Positions 1-6,839 of a stretch of 19,454 nucleotides of DNA are shown piece after piece. Made by a program: the position numbers and the translations under genes. Numbering within the stretch: the stretch's first letter is position 1; each line of letters begins with the position of its first letter. This DNA is from Thermopetrobacter sp. (GTDB taxonomy: Bacteria > Pseudomonadota > Alphaproteobacteria > Rhizobiales > Aestuariivirgaceae), in assembly GCA_011374735.1 (NCBI GenBank), contig DRPD01000387.1:1-19454 (forward strand). The letters are read 5' to 3'. The notes beneath the pieces were generated by a model, which had not been told where the DNA came from, made no database searches, and saw only the letters and a program-made list of their open reading frames with translations.

Positions 1-24
1 AAAGCCGCGAGCCTCTGCCAACAT

Positions 25-65
25 ACCTCCCCCTGGCAGGGGGAGGTCGGCCCCATCAGGGGCCG
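25..65. repeat. REP-like double hairpin, intergenic
   Basis: Two adjacent perfect hairpins are visible. The first has 10-base arms (25-34 and 38-47) around a GGC loop. The second has 7-base arms (48-54 and 59-65) around ATCA. Hairpins of this CCTCCCC/GGGGAGG kind are common dispersed intergenic elements in alphaproteobacteria. No coding frame is supported in 1-141, which otherwise holds only the 3' flank of the marR gene. A transcription-terminating role for marR is possible, but the T-run expected of an intrinsic terminator is absent. Confidence 0.6.
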
Positions 66-141
66 GGTGGGGGTCGGGCCAAGGACGGTGAGCTCTCGTT
101 GTGCTCATCTCCTCTTTATCCCATGAAGCAATGTGCCGGGA

Positions 142-684
142 TCACCGCACCGTGTCCGCCGCGTCGGGGGTGTCCGTCTCGCCAGCCGCGCCGATGAGGG
201 CGCGCACGGCCGGGCGGTCGTCTTCGTTGATGATCTCCATGAGCACCTGGGCGAAGGCGGCGCGCGCCTCCTCCCCCATGGTGGCCAAGGCGCGGCGGAA
301 ACGGGCGATCTGCGGCGCCGCCAGCTTCGCGTGCAGCGCCTGGCCCTTGTCGGTCAGATACAAGAGCCGCTGGCGGCGGTCGGCGCGGCCTTCGCGCTGA
401 CACACGTAACCCTCGTCAATCAGCTCGCGCAGCACCCGGCCCAGGCTCTGCTTGGTGATGCGCAGGATGGCCAGCAGCTCCGACACCTTCAGGCCCGGGT
501 GGCGGCCCACGAAGTGCACCACCCGGTGATGGGCGCGGCCGAAGCCGATCTCGGCCAGCATGGCGTCCGGGTCAGAGATGAAGTCGCGATAGGCGAAGAA
601 GAACAGCTCCATCAGCGCCATGATGTCGGCGTCGGTGGAGGTGGCGGCCGGCCGGGGCGGCTCGATGTCGGATCGGTCGCGCAT
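142..684 (-). CDS. MarR-family transcriptional regulator (PetP-like)
   Basis: This 180-residue protein has the MarR winged-helix layout. An N-terminal dimerisation helix (about residues 22-50) is followed by a DNA-binding region with recognition helix near 75-90 (ITKQSLGRVLRELIDEGYV) and a wing containing ADRRQRLLYLTDKG at 101-114. The stretch ELFFFAYRDFISDPDAMLAE resembles PetP regulators of alphaproteobacteria. It is divergent from the aminotransferase gene at 776, a pairing seen in this group. A 9-base inverted repeat directly abuts its start codon, so autoregulation and control of the aminotransferase promoter are likely. No Shine-Dalgarno sequence precedes the ATG at 684; the next in-frame ATG (residue 22) has none either. 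The family is clear; the ligand and regulon are unknown. Confidence 0.88.
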   Translation of the reverse strand: MRDRSDIEPPRPAATSTDADIMALMELFFFAYRDFISDPDAMLAEIGFGRAHHRVVHFVGRHPGLKVSELLAILRITKQSLGRVLRELIDEGYVCQREGRADRRQRLLYLTDKGQALHAKLAAPQIARFRRALATMGEEARAAFAQVLMEIINEDDRPAVRALIGAAGETDTPDAADTVR

Positions 685-709
685 AATATGTCAGCCATAT
701 TGACATATT
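685..709. promoter_or_regulatory. Candidate MarR operator, 9-7-9 inverted repeat
   Basis: AATATGTCA (685-693) and TGACATATT (701-709) are exact reverse complements separated by 7 bases. The element is AT-rich within GC-rich surroundings, touches the marR start codon, and overlaps the -35 box of the promoter reading toward the aminotransferase gene. MarR dimers typically bind palindromes of this length, so this is the likely binding site for the adjacent regulator. The assignment is by position and symmetry, not by experiment. Confidence 0.75.
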
Positions 710-727
710 TTGCCGCGTTTGTAATCT
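700..727 (+). promoter_or_regulatory. Predicted sigma-70 promoter of the aminotransferase gene
   Basis: A consensus -35 TTGACA (700-705) is followed after 16 bases by TAATCT (722-727). Transcription would start near 734, about 40 bases before the ATG at 776. The -35 box lies inside the palindrome at 685-709, so regulator binding should block polymerase. Confidence 0.65.
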
Positions 728-775
728 GCATCGCGTGACTTTTCCAGCAACGGCGAAGCAGGGCGGGCGCGCGAC

Positions 776-1657
776 ATGGCCGGGCAATCCTATGACCAGT
801 TGAACGGCGAGATCTGGTATGACGGCGCGTTCGTGCCGTGGCGCGACGCGCAGCTGCACGTGCTGACCCACGCCCTGCATTACGCTTCGGCGGTGTTCGA
901 GGGCGTGCGGGCCTATGAGGGCCGCATCTTCAAGCTCGAGGAGCACACCGCGCGGCTGTTCGAATCGGCGCGCATTCTGGACATCGCCATTCCCTACACG
1001 GAAGAGGAGATCAACGCCGCCACCGTCGCGGCGCTTCAGCGCAACGGGCTGAAGGACGCCTATATCCGGCCGATCGCCTGGCGCGGCTCGGAGATGATGG
1101 GGGTGTCGGCCCAGGACAACACCATCCACGTGGCCATCGCGGTGTGGGAGTGGCCGTCCTACTTCGACCCGGAACAGCGGCTGAAGGGCATCCGCCTCGA
1201 CATGGCCGAATGGCGGCGGCCCGATCCGCGAACGGCGCCGGCCAAGGCCAAGGCGGCGGGGCTTTACATGATCTGCACGCTGTCGAAACACGCGGCGGAG
1301 AAGAAGGGTTACGCCGACGCGCTGATGCTGGACTGGCGCGGCCAGGTGGCGGAGGCCACCGGGGCCAACGTGTTCTTCGTCAAAAACGGCGAGATCCACA
1401 CCCCGGCGCCGGACTGCTTTCTGGACGGCATCACCCGCCGCTCGGTGATCGAGCTGGCGCGGGCCCGCCAGATCCCGGTCGTCGAGCGGGCCATCATGCC
1501 CGACGAGATGGAAGGCTTCGAGCAGTGTTTTCTCACCGGCACGGCGGCGGAGGTGACGCCGGTGGCCGAGATCGGCCCCTACCGCTTCGAGGTGGGCGAG
1601 ATCACCCGCACCCTGATGGAAGACTACGACAGGCTGGTGCGCGATCAGAACGCCTGA
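776..1657 (+). CDS. ilvE: Branched-chain amino acid aminotransferase (class IV PLP)
   Basis: The 293-residue protein is a fold-type IV PLP enzyme that transfers amino groups between glutamate and the branched-chain 2-oxo acids, the last step of Ile, Val and Leu synthesis, in the cytosol. Visible family marks are HALHYASAVFEGVRAYEG (about 32-49), the PLP-lysine context KAAGLY with K159 as the likely Schiff-base lysine, and the cofactor-binding EATGANVFFVKNG (about 193-205) followed by LDGITRRSVIELA. Length is normal for bacterial IlvE. It is transcribed from a consensus promoter overlapped by a MarR-type palindrome. Its 3' end overlaps the convergent fetB stop by 13 bases. A D-amino-acid or aromatic-specific class IV aminotransferase is less likely given the pattern. 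Confidence 0.93.
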   Translation: MAGQSYDQLNGEIWYDGAFVPWRDAQLHVLTHALHYASAVFEGVRAYEGRIFKLEEHTARLFESARILDIAIPYTEEEINAATVAALQRNGLKDAYIRPIAWRGSEMMGVSAQDNTIHVAIAVWEWPSYFDPEQRLKGIRLDMAEWRRPDPRTAPAKAKAAGLYMICTLSKHAAEKKGYADALMLDWRGQVAEATGANVFFVKNGEIHTPAPDCFLDGITRRSVIELARARQIPVVERAIMPDEMEGFEQCFLTGTAAEVTPVAEIGPYRFEVGEITRTLMEDYDRLVRDQNA

Positions 1658-2448
1658 AGGCGGTCGGGGCGCAGGCGGTGGCGCTCGTCGGTGAGCCGCC
1701 ACAGGCTGGCATAGACCGCGGCGATGACGCCCAGCGCCACCACCCCGGCGATCAGGAACATGATGAGCAGCTGATATTTCACCGCCTCCACCGGCGGCAC
1801 ACCGGCCAGGATCTGGCCGGTCATCATGCCGGGCAGGGAAATGACGCCGGAGGCGGCCATGGCGTTGAGGATCGGCGTCATGCCGGTCTTCAGGGCCCGC
1901 GCGGCGAAGGGGCGCAAGGCGCGAAAGCGGCTCATGCCCAGCAGCAGCCGCGCCTCGATGGCGTCGCGTTCGCGCACGATGGCGCCCGTGAAGGCGTTCA
2001 GCCCCAGGGTGACGCCGGTCATGGAATTGCCCAGCAGCATGCCGAACAGCGGCAGCGCGTAGCGCGGCGCGTGCCACGGTTCGGCGCGCAACAGCAGGGT
2101 CAGGGCGAACACCAGCGCCAGCGCGCCGGCGGCAAGCATGGCGGCCGGGCCCAGCCCATAGCGCCACAGGCCGGCCAGCGGGCGTTCCTGACGGCGCACG
2201 ATCTCGCGCGCCGCGAAGGCGGCCATGACGGCGCCGGCGGCCAGGGTGATCCAGCCCGACGAAGCGGAGAAGATGAACTTCAGCACGAAGCCGATGGCCA
2301 GCAGCTGCGCCACCATGCGCGCGGCGTGCAGGGCGATGGTGGTGGCCAGCCCCAATCGCAACAGCACGGTGAGCAGCCCGGCGACGAACAGGAACAGCGC
2401 GGCGGCGGCCACGTCGGCATAGCTCAAGGCAATGTAGCCGCCGTTCAT
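1645..2448 (-). CDS. fetB: FetB/YbbM-family ABC transporter permease (UPF0014)
   Basis: The 267-residue hydrophobic protein has about seven membrane segments and matches the FetB (YbbM, UPF0014) permease family. Recognisable stretches include NSMTGVTLGLNAF, ALLLGMSRF-like EARLLLGMSRFRAL, and the loop SGVISLPGMMTGQILAGVPP, which is strongly conserved in this family. In E. coli, FetAB is an iron exporter that helps survival under oxidative stress; metal efflux here is inferred from homology. The start codon overlaps the fetA stop in an ATGA arrangement, so the two genes are translationally coupled. The gene runs convergent to the aminotransferase, and the stop codons overlap by 13 bases. Confidence 0.88.
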   Translation of the reverse strand: MNGGYIALSYADVAAAALFLFVAGLLTVLLRLGLATTIALHAARMVAQLLAIGFVLKFIFSASSGWITLAAGAVMAAFAAREIVRRQERPLAGLWRYGLGPAAMLAAGALALVFALTLLLRAEPWHAPRYALPLFGMLLGNSMTGVTLGLNAFTGAIVRERDAIEARLLLGMSRFRALRPFAARALKTGMTPILNAMAASGVISLPGMMTGQILAGVPPVEAVKYQLLIMFLIAGVVALGVIAAVYASLWRLTDERHRLRPDRLQAF

Positions 2449-3044
2449 GGCCCGCCCTCCGTCAGGTGGCCGGAGTCGATGCGCCAGAAATGCCGCCCCA
2501 GCCGCCGCGCCTGCGCCTTGTCGTGGGTGATGAGCAACAGCGTCAGGCCGTCTTCCAGGCGCCGTTGCAGCAAGGCTTCCACCCGTTCCTTCGTCTCGTC
2601 ATCCAGCGCCGCGGTGGGTTCGTCGAGGATCAGCATTTCCGGACCGGCGGCCAGGGCGCGCAGCAGGGCGAGGCGCTGCTTCTCGCCATTGGACAGGCGC
2701 GCCACCGGCCAGGTCGGCGCGTCGGGCGGCAGGTTGACGGCGCGCAGCGTGTCCGCCGCGACGGGCTTGAGGAAATGATCGCCCACCACATCGGCCCACC
2801 AGCCCGACTGGGCCGGCGCATAGCCGATCAGCCGCCGCCACTGGCAGGCCGGCATGGCGGCGCGGGATCGCTCCTTCCAGAATACCTCGCCGCTGTTGGG
2901 GTCGAGATCGACGATGGCGCGGGCCAGCAGGGTCTTGCCGGCGCCCGACGGGCCCATGACGACGCCGCAGGCGCCGGTGGGCAGCTTCAGCGACACCGGC
3001 GCCAGGCCGGGGCGGGCGAGATGTTCAAGGCGCAGCATGGCCAT
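2445..3044 (-). CDS. fetA: FetA/YbbL-family ABC transporter ATP-binding protein
   Basis: This 199-residue compact ABC ATPase is the partner of the FetB permease downstream. Motifs in order are Walker A GPSGAGKT (31-38), Q-loop at Q79, signature LSNGE (117-121), Walker B MLILDEP (137-143) with catalytic E142, and the H-loop histidine at H174 (LLLITHD). Its short length matches the YbbL/FetA group. It is the first gene of a two-gene operon on the minus strand and is divergent from rplY, with a 164-base gap between the two starts. Iron export is the known E. coli role; the substrate here is inferred. Confidence 0.88.
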   Translation of the reverse strand: MAMLRLEHLARPGLAPVSLKLPTGACGVVMGPSGAGKTLLARAIVDLDPNSGEVFWKERSRAAMPACQWRRLIGYAPAQSGWWADVVGDHFLKPVAADTLRAVNLPPDAPTWPVARLSNGEKQRLALLRALAAGPEMLILDEPTAALDDETKERVEALLQRRLEDGLTLLLITHDKAQARRLGRHFWRIDSGHLTEGGP

Positions 3045-3070
3045 TACCTGATACGCCTTTTGCGCGCCGC

Positions 3071-3100
3071 TTGCCAGCGGCGGCGGTTTGCCGCTATATG
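3071..3100 (+). promoter_or_regulatory. Possible sigma-70 promoter of rplY
   Basis: TTGCCA (3071-3076) and TATATG (3095-3100) are separated by 18 bases in the fetA-rplY divergent gap, leaving a leader of roughly 100 bases before the rplY ATG. The hexamers are reasonable but not perfect. Confidence 0.4.
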
Positions 3101-3208
3101 GCGCCGTTCCGGCGCGATGTCATTTCCCGGCGGGGGACGGTCACCCCTGGAGGAAGCCCCGCCGGCCGGCCGGACGACCACCCATGGCGATTGCAGGAGA
3201 ACAGGCGA

Positions 3209-3859
3209 ATGCCAGAGATTGTGAAGATGAAGGCGACGCGGCGCGCAAAGAGCGGCAAGGGGGCCGCCCGCCGCGAAAGGAGGGCCGGGCGCGTGCCGGC
3301 GGTGCTGTATGGCGACGACAAGGCCCCGGAACCGATTTCCGTCGATTTCGTGGAGGTGCTCAAGCAGATCAACCGCGGGCGTTTCGAATCGCGGCTCGTG
3401 GAGCTGGACGTGGACGGCGAGGTGACGCGCACCATCCCGCGCGACGTGCAGCTGGATCCGGTGAAGGATCTGCCGGTTCACGTGGATTTCCTGCGTCTTG
3501 GCAAGGGGGCGCGGATCACCGTGGAGGTGCCGGTGGAATACGTCAACGAGGAGGCATCGCCGGGCCTGAAGCGTGGCGGCGCGCTCAACGTGGTGCGCCA
3601 CGTGGTGGAGGTGTGGTGCCGGGCCAGCCAGATCCCGGAGCGGATCACCGTCGATCTGTCGGGGCTGGAGATCGGCGATTCGGTGCACATCTCCGACGTC
3701 GATCTGCCCGACGGCGTGGAGCCGACCATCACCGATCGCGACTTCACCCTGTGCACCATCGCCGGGGCGGTGGCCGAGGAGGCGGCGGAAGCCGAGGAGG
3801 AGGCCGAGGACGCGCCGGAAGCCGGCGAGGCGGACGACGGCGAGAAGGACGCGGAGTGA
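3209..3859 (+). CDS. rplY: 50S ribosomal protein L25 (TL5/Ctc form)
   Basis: This 216-residue protein is the long two-domain L25 form. It binds 5S rRNA through its N-terminal domain (about 1-95; starts with ATRRAKSGKGAARRERRAGRVPAVLYG) and carries the TL5-type beta domain (about 100-185; VEVPVEYVNEEASPGLKRGGALN and a later DVDLPDGVEPTI). The last 30 residues are a Glu/Ala/Asp-rich acidic tail, usual in alphaproteobacterial L25. I chose the ATG at 3209 because AGGAGA lies 9 bases upstream and the homologous part starts right there; longer upstream frames have no family similarity. pth follows 47 bases downstream on the same strand, the usual pairing. Confidence 0.95.
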   Translation: MPEIVKMKATRRAKSGKGAARRERRAGRVPAVLYGDDKAPEPISVDFVEVLKQINRGRFESRLVELDVDGEVTRTIPRDVQLDPVKDLPVHVDFLRLGKGARITVEVPVEYVNEEASPGLKRGGALNVVRHVVEVWCRASQIPERITVDLSGLEIGDSVHISDVDLPDGVEPTITDRDFTLCTIAGAVAEEAAEAEEEAEDAPEAGEADDGEKDAE

Positions 3860-3906
3860 GCCCCGTCCCGGCCCCGGCCCGCCGCGCCGCTTGAACGGGG
3901 GGCGTC

Positions 3907-4476
3907 ATGAAGCTGATCGTCGGACTGGGCAACCCCGGCGGCAAGTATGCGGGGCATCGCCACAACGCCGGCTTCATGGCGGTGGACGCCATCGCCCGCC
4001 GCCACGGCTTCGGGCCGTGGCGGCGGCGCTTTTCCGGCGAGGTGGCGGAAGGACGGCTGACCGGTGAAAAGGCGCTGCTTCTGAAGCCGCTGACTTACAT
4101 GAACGAGTCCGGTCGCGCGGTGGCGCAGGCGGCGCGCTTCTTCAAGCTGTCCGCCGAAGACGTGATCGTGCTGCATGACGAGCTCGACCTGCCGCCGGGC
4201 AGGATGCGGGTGAAGACCGGCGGCGGGCACGCCGGGCACAATGGCCTGCGCTCCATCATCTCCCACATCGGCCCGGACTTCCACCGGGTGCGCATCGGCA
4301 TCGGCCATCCCGGCGACAAGGCGCTGGTGCACTCTTTCGTGCTGCACGACTTCTCGCGCCAGGAGCGGGAACTGGTGGAGCCGCTGATCGAGGCCATCGC
4401 GGCGCACGCGCCGTTGCTGGCGGCGGGCGAATTCGCCACCTTCGCCAACAAGGTGCATCTGGAGGTGGGGGAATGA
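3907..4476 (+). CDS. pth: Peptidyl-tRNA hydrolase
   Basis: The 189-residue enzyme cleaves the ester bond of peptidyl-tRNAs released from stalled ribosomes, recycling tRNA in the cytosol. Visible motifs are the N-terminal [19 protein letters not shown] with catalytic His19 (His20 in E. coli), [10 protein letters not shown] with N66, HDELDLPPG with D91, and [12 protein letters not shown] with N112. All catalytic residues are present and the length is normal. It follows rplY closely and is followed by a repeat element and ychF, so rplY-pth, possibly with ychF, forms a translation-related transcription unit. Confidence 0.96.
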   Translation: MKLIVGLGNPGGKYAGHRHNAGFMAVDAIARRHGFGPWRRRFSGEVAEGRLTGEKALLLKPLTYMNESGRAVAQAARFFKLSAEDVIVLHDELDLPPGRMRVKTGGGHAGHNGLRSIISHIGPDFHRVRIGIGHPGDKALVHSFVLHDFSRQERELVEPLIEAIAAHAPLLAAGEFATFANKVHLEVGE

Positions 4477-4483
4477 TGTCATG

Positions 4484-4565
4484 CGTCACTCCGGCGAAAG
4501 CCGGAGTCTCAGGTCTCTTGCTCATGCGCTTGTGGCACGAGATGCCGGCTTTCGCCGGCATGACG
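4484..4565. repeat. Dispersed two-hairpin repeat element
   Basis: This 82-base element lies between pth and ychF. Two perfect 8-base hairpins are arranged as outward mirror images: ACTCCGGC-GAAA-GCCGGAGT (4488-4507) and ATGCCGGC-TTTC-GCCGGCAT (4542-4561). The ends CGTCA (4484-4488) and TGACG (4561-4565) are complementary. Bases 4532-4565 recur at 6745-6778 with one mismatch. The architecture matches REP/BIME-type intergenic repeats. Confidence 0.75.
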
Positions 4566-4645
4566 GAGAAGATTGCCAACCGCCCGTATTGTGGGGCAAG
4601 TGATCGGCAGGGGATGAGGATGGTTCCAGACGGGCAGGAGGTTTC

Positions 4646-5743
4646 ATGGGGTTCACGTGCGGGATCGTCGGGCTGCCGAATGTCGGCAAGTCCACGTTGT
4701 TCAACGCCCTGACGCGCAGCGCGGCGGCGCAGGCGGCGAACTATCCGTTCTGCACCATCGAGCCGAACGTCGGCGAGGTGGCGGTGCCGGATGCGCGGCT
4801 GGGCAAGCTGGCGGCGCTGTCCGGCTCCGCCGAGGTCATCCCGACGCGCATCAGCTTCGTGGATATCGCCGGGCTGGTGCGCGGCGCGTCGAAGGGCGAG
4901 GGGCTGGGCAATCAGTTCCTGGCCAACATCCGCGAGGTGGACGCCGTGGCGCAGGTGCTGCGCTGTTTCGAGGACGACGACGTGACCCATGTGGAAGGCG
5001 GCGTCGATCCGTTGCGCGACGCGGAAATCATCGAAACGGAGCTGATGCTGGCCGATCTGGAAAGCCTGGAGAAGCGGCTGGTGAAACTGGAGAAGAAGGC
5101 GGCGACCGGGGACAAGGAGGCGAAACGGCTGGTGGCGCTGATGCGCAAGGCCACCGACCTGCTGGAAGACGGCAAGCCGGCGCGGCTGGCCGACATTTCG
5201 CCGGTGGAGGAGAAGGCATGGAAAGGCCTGCAACTGCTCACCGCCAAGCCCGTTCTGTATGTGTGCAACGTCGATGAACAGGCCGCCGTCAGCGGCAACG
5301 CGCACACCGAAGCGGTGCAGCGCATGGCCGCCGAAACGGGCGCGCAGGTGGTGCGCATCAGCGCCAGGATCGAGGAGGAGCTGGCGCAGCTGAACGATGA
5401 CGAGCGGACCGAGTTCCTGGCCGAACTGGGGCTTGCGGAAGCGGGGCTGGAGCGGCTCATCGGGGCCGGTTACCGGCTGCTCGACCTCATTACCTTCTTC
5501 ACCACCGGGCCGAAGGAAACCCGGGCCTGGACGGTGCGGCGCGGGGCGAAGGCGCCGCAGGCGGCGGGGGTCATCCATAGCGACTTCGAGAAGGGCTTCA
5601 TCCGCGCCGAGGTGATCTCCCATGACGACTTCATCGCGCACGGCGGCGAGGCGGGCGCGAAGGAGGCCGGCAAGATGCGGCTGGAAGGCAAGGATTACGA
5701 GGTCGCCGACGGCGACGTGATGCACTTCCGCTTCGCCACCTGA
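4646..5743 (+). CDS. ychF: Ribosome-associated ATPase YchF (Obg/OLA1 family)
   Basis: The 365-residue TRAFAC P-loop protein binds ribosomes and prefers ATP to GTP in characterised members; it is linked to translation and the oxidative stress response. Motifs are the G1 loop GLPNVGKST (9-17), the DIAGLVRGAS switch II region (about 73), a central coiled-coil insertion (about 130-175, ETELMLADLESLEKRLVKLE), NVDE in place of NKxD (208-211), and a C-terminal TGS domain (about 280-365, LITFFTTGPKETRAWTV to FRFAT). A strong AGGAGG lies 5 bases before the ATG. Length and all domains are complete. It follows pth, the usual neighbour in proteobacteria. Confidence 0.97.
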   Translation: MGFTCGIVGLPNVGKSTLFNALTRSAAAQAANYPFCTIEPNVGEVAVPDARLGKLAALSGSAEVIPTRISFVDIAGLVRGASKGEGLGNQFLANIREVDAVAQVLRCFEDDDVTHVEGGVDPLRDAEIIETELMLADLESLEKRLVKLEKKAATGDKEAKRLVALMRKATDLLEDGKPARLADISPVEEKAWKGLQLLTAKPVLYVCNVDEQAAVSGNAHTEAVQRMAAETGAQVVRISARIEEELAQLNDDERTEFLAELGLAEAGLERLIGAGYRLLDLITFFTTGPKETRAWTVRRGAKAPQAAGVIHSDFEKGFIRAEVISHDDFIAHGGEAGAKEAGKMRLEGKDYEVADGDVMHFRFAT

Positions 5744-5812
5744 GCGGCTGATCGCGGCGGCTGAAGCGGCGCGCGATTTTGTCATTTGACTTGTGATGGC
5801 CCGGCATCGAAA

Positions 5813-5831
5813 GTTCATGCATGCAATGAAC
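5813..5831. promoter_or_regulatory. Inverted repeat upstream of the L,D-transpeptidase gene
   Basis: GTTCAT (5813-5818) and ATGAAC (5826-5831) flank GCATGCA, giving a 19-base near-palindrome ending 22 bases before the start at 5854. A possible -35 TTGACT lies at 5786-5791. It could be an operator or simply a leader hairpin; no cognate regulator is in the window. Confidence 0.35.
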
Positions 5832-5853
5832 CCTATCAAAGGAGAGACGAAAG

Positions 5854-6465
5854 ATGCGCAAGGTTGTCGCGGGGATGTGCGCGGGGTTGCTGACGATGGC
5901 GATGGTGATGGTGGCGCCGGACGCGCAGGCGGGCCAGCGCAAGGTGAAGACCAATTTCAGCGCCGCCGGGGGCTTCAGCAGCCGCAAGTTCGATCCACGT
6001 TATCTGCCGAAAACCGTCACCTACATCACCGATGAGAAGCCCGGCACCATCATCATCAACACCCGCCAGAAGTATCTCTATCTGGTGCAGGGCAACGGCA
6101 AGGCGCTGCGCTATGGCGTCGGCGTCGGGCGGCAGGGCTTCACCTGGTCGGGGGTGGCCACCATCGGCGCGATGCGCAAGTTCCCCGACTGGTATCCGCC
6201 GAAGGAAATGATCGAGCGCGAGCTGAAGCAATATGGCCGCCGGTTGCCGGAGAAGATCGAAGGTGGCGATCCGAAGAACCCGTTGGGCATCCGGGCCCTG
6301 TATCTGTATCAGAACGGCCGCGACACCCTGTATCGCATTCATGGCACCAACGAACCGTGGACGATCGGCCGCAACGTCTCTTCAGGCTGCATCCGCATGC
6401 GCAACAAGGATGTGGCCGACCTGTTCGACCGGGTGCGCAAGGGGGCGAAAGTGATCGTGAAGTGA
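5854..6465 (+). CDS. Secreted L,D-transpeptidase (YkuD domain)
   Basis: This 203-residue protein begins with a signal peptide (basic RK start, hydrophobic core to about residue 24, likely cleavage after DAQA). The rest is a YkuD L,D-transpeptidase domain: TIIINTRQKYLYLVQG opens the fold, and the catalytic block is HGTNEP (H163) followed by SSGCIRM with nucleophile C179. Such enzymes form 3-3 crosslinks in periplasmic peptidoglycan or attach outer-membrane proteins to it; which of these applies cannot be read here. AAAGGAGA precedes the ATG. It stands alone between ychF and the convergent carA. No additional peptidoglycan-binding domain is present, as in the small alphaproteobacterial paralogues. 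Confidence 0.92.
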   Translation: MRKVVAGMCAGLLTMAMVMVAPDAQAGQRKVKTNFSAAGGFSSRKFDPRYLPKTVTYITDEKPGTIIINTRQKYLYLVQGNGKALRYGVGVGRQGFTWSGVATIGAMRKFPDWYPPKEMIERELKQYGRRLPEKIEGGDPKNPLGIRALYLYQNGRDTLYRIHGTNEPWTIGRNVSSGCIRMRNKDVADLFDRVRKGAKVIVK

Positions 6466-6496
6466 GCCGCCCGGCGATCGGTTCGCTAACGGAACA

Positions 6497-6581
6497 TGCC
6501 GGGAGCGGATGCGGCGGACAGGTGCGAGAGGGGCGGATCGGGTTGAACTTACTGTCTGCCTTTTTGCATTCGCTCCCGGCA
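6497..6581. repeat. Inverted repeat with 16-base arms, loop 53 bases
   Basis: The arm at 6497-6512 and the arm at 6566-6581 are reverse complements at 15 of 16 positions (core GCCGGGAGCG / CGCTCCCGGC). The 53-base interior contains a T5 run just before the second arm. It could be a structured 3' end for the upstream gene or a small repeat element. Confidence 0.6.
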
Positions 6582-6609
6582 ATGTCCGCACCTTGCCACG
6601 GGCCATTGC

Positions 6610-6631
6610 AACGGGGCCTGAATGCCCCGTT
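6610..6631. terminator. Possible bidirectional terminator hairpin
   Basis: AACGGGGC (6610-6617) and GCCCCGTT (6624-6631) form a perfect 8-base stem with a 6-base loop in the convergent gap. There is no T-run on either side, so intrinsic termination is not assured; the call rests on stem strength and location. Confidence 0.4.
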
Positions 6632-6692
6632 CATGTGCGGTTCATGGAAGCGGTTTGCCGTGCCGCCCGGCCGTGACGGGCGGGAGGGGGCG

Positions 6693-6778
6693 CGTCATCC
6701 TGAGGCGTGCCGGCATGACGAAGGGCCTTGCGTTTCTCGCGCTCGTGGCACGAGATGCCGGCTTTCGCGGGCATGACG
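6693..6778. repeat. Dispersed two-hairpin repeat element, diverged copy
   Basis: This copy starts with CGTCAT and ends with ATGACG, like the element at 4484-4565. Bases 6745-6778 match 4532-4565 at 33 of 34 positions. The right hairpin (6755-6774) carries one stem mismatch, and the left half is more degraded. Confidence 0.65.
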
Positions 6779-6839
6779 AGGGCGGTTGGCAGGAGATGCG
6801 GATGGTCCGGCGTGCGCGTGACGGGTGGTGGCGGGCGGG

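Larger units (their letters stand above)
6466..6839. other. Noncoding convergent gap between the transpeptidase gene and carA
   Basis: I see no credible gene in these 374 bases; frames crossing it lack ribosome sites and family similarity. The gap holds a long-armed inverted repeat (6497-6581), a short stable hairpin (6610-6631) and a dispersed repeat copy (6693-6778). Both flanking genes end here. Confidence 0.7.

Noticed and set aside
572..2167. A 531-codon minus-strand frame across the ilvE region
   Set aside because: Shadow of ilvE and fetB in another frame; it crosses the marR-ilvE promoter and shows no family similarity.
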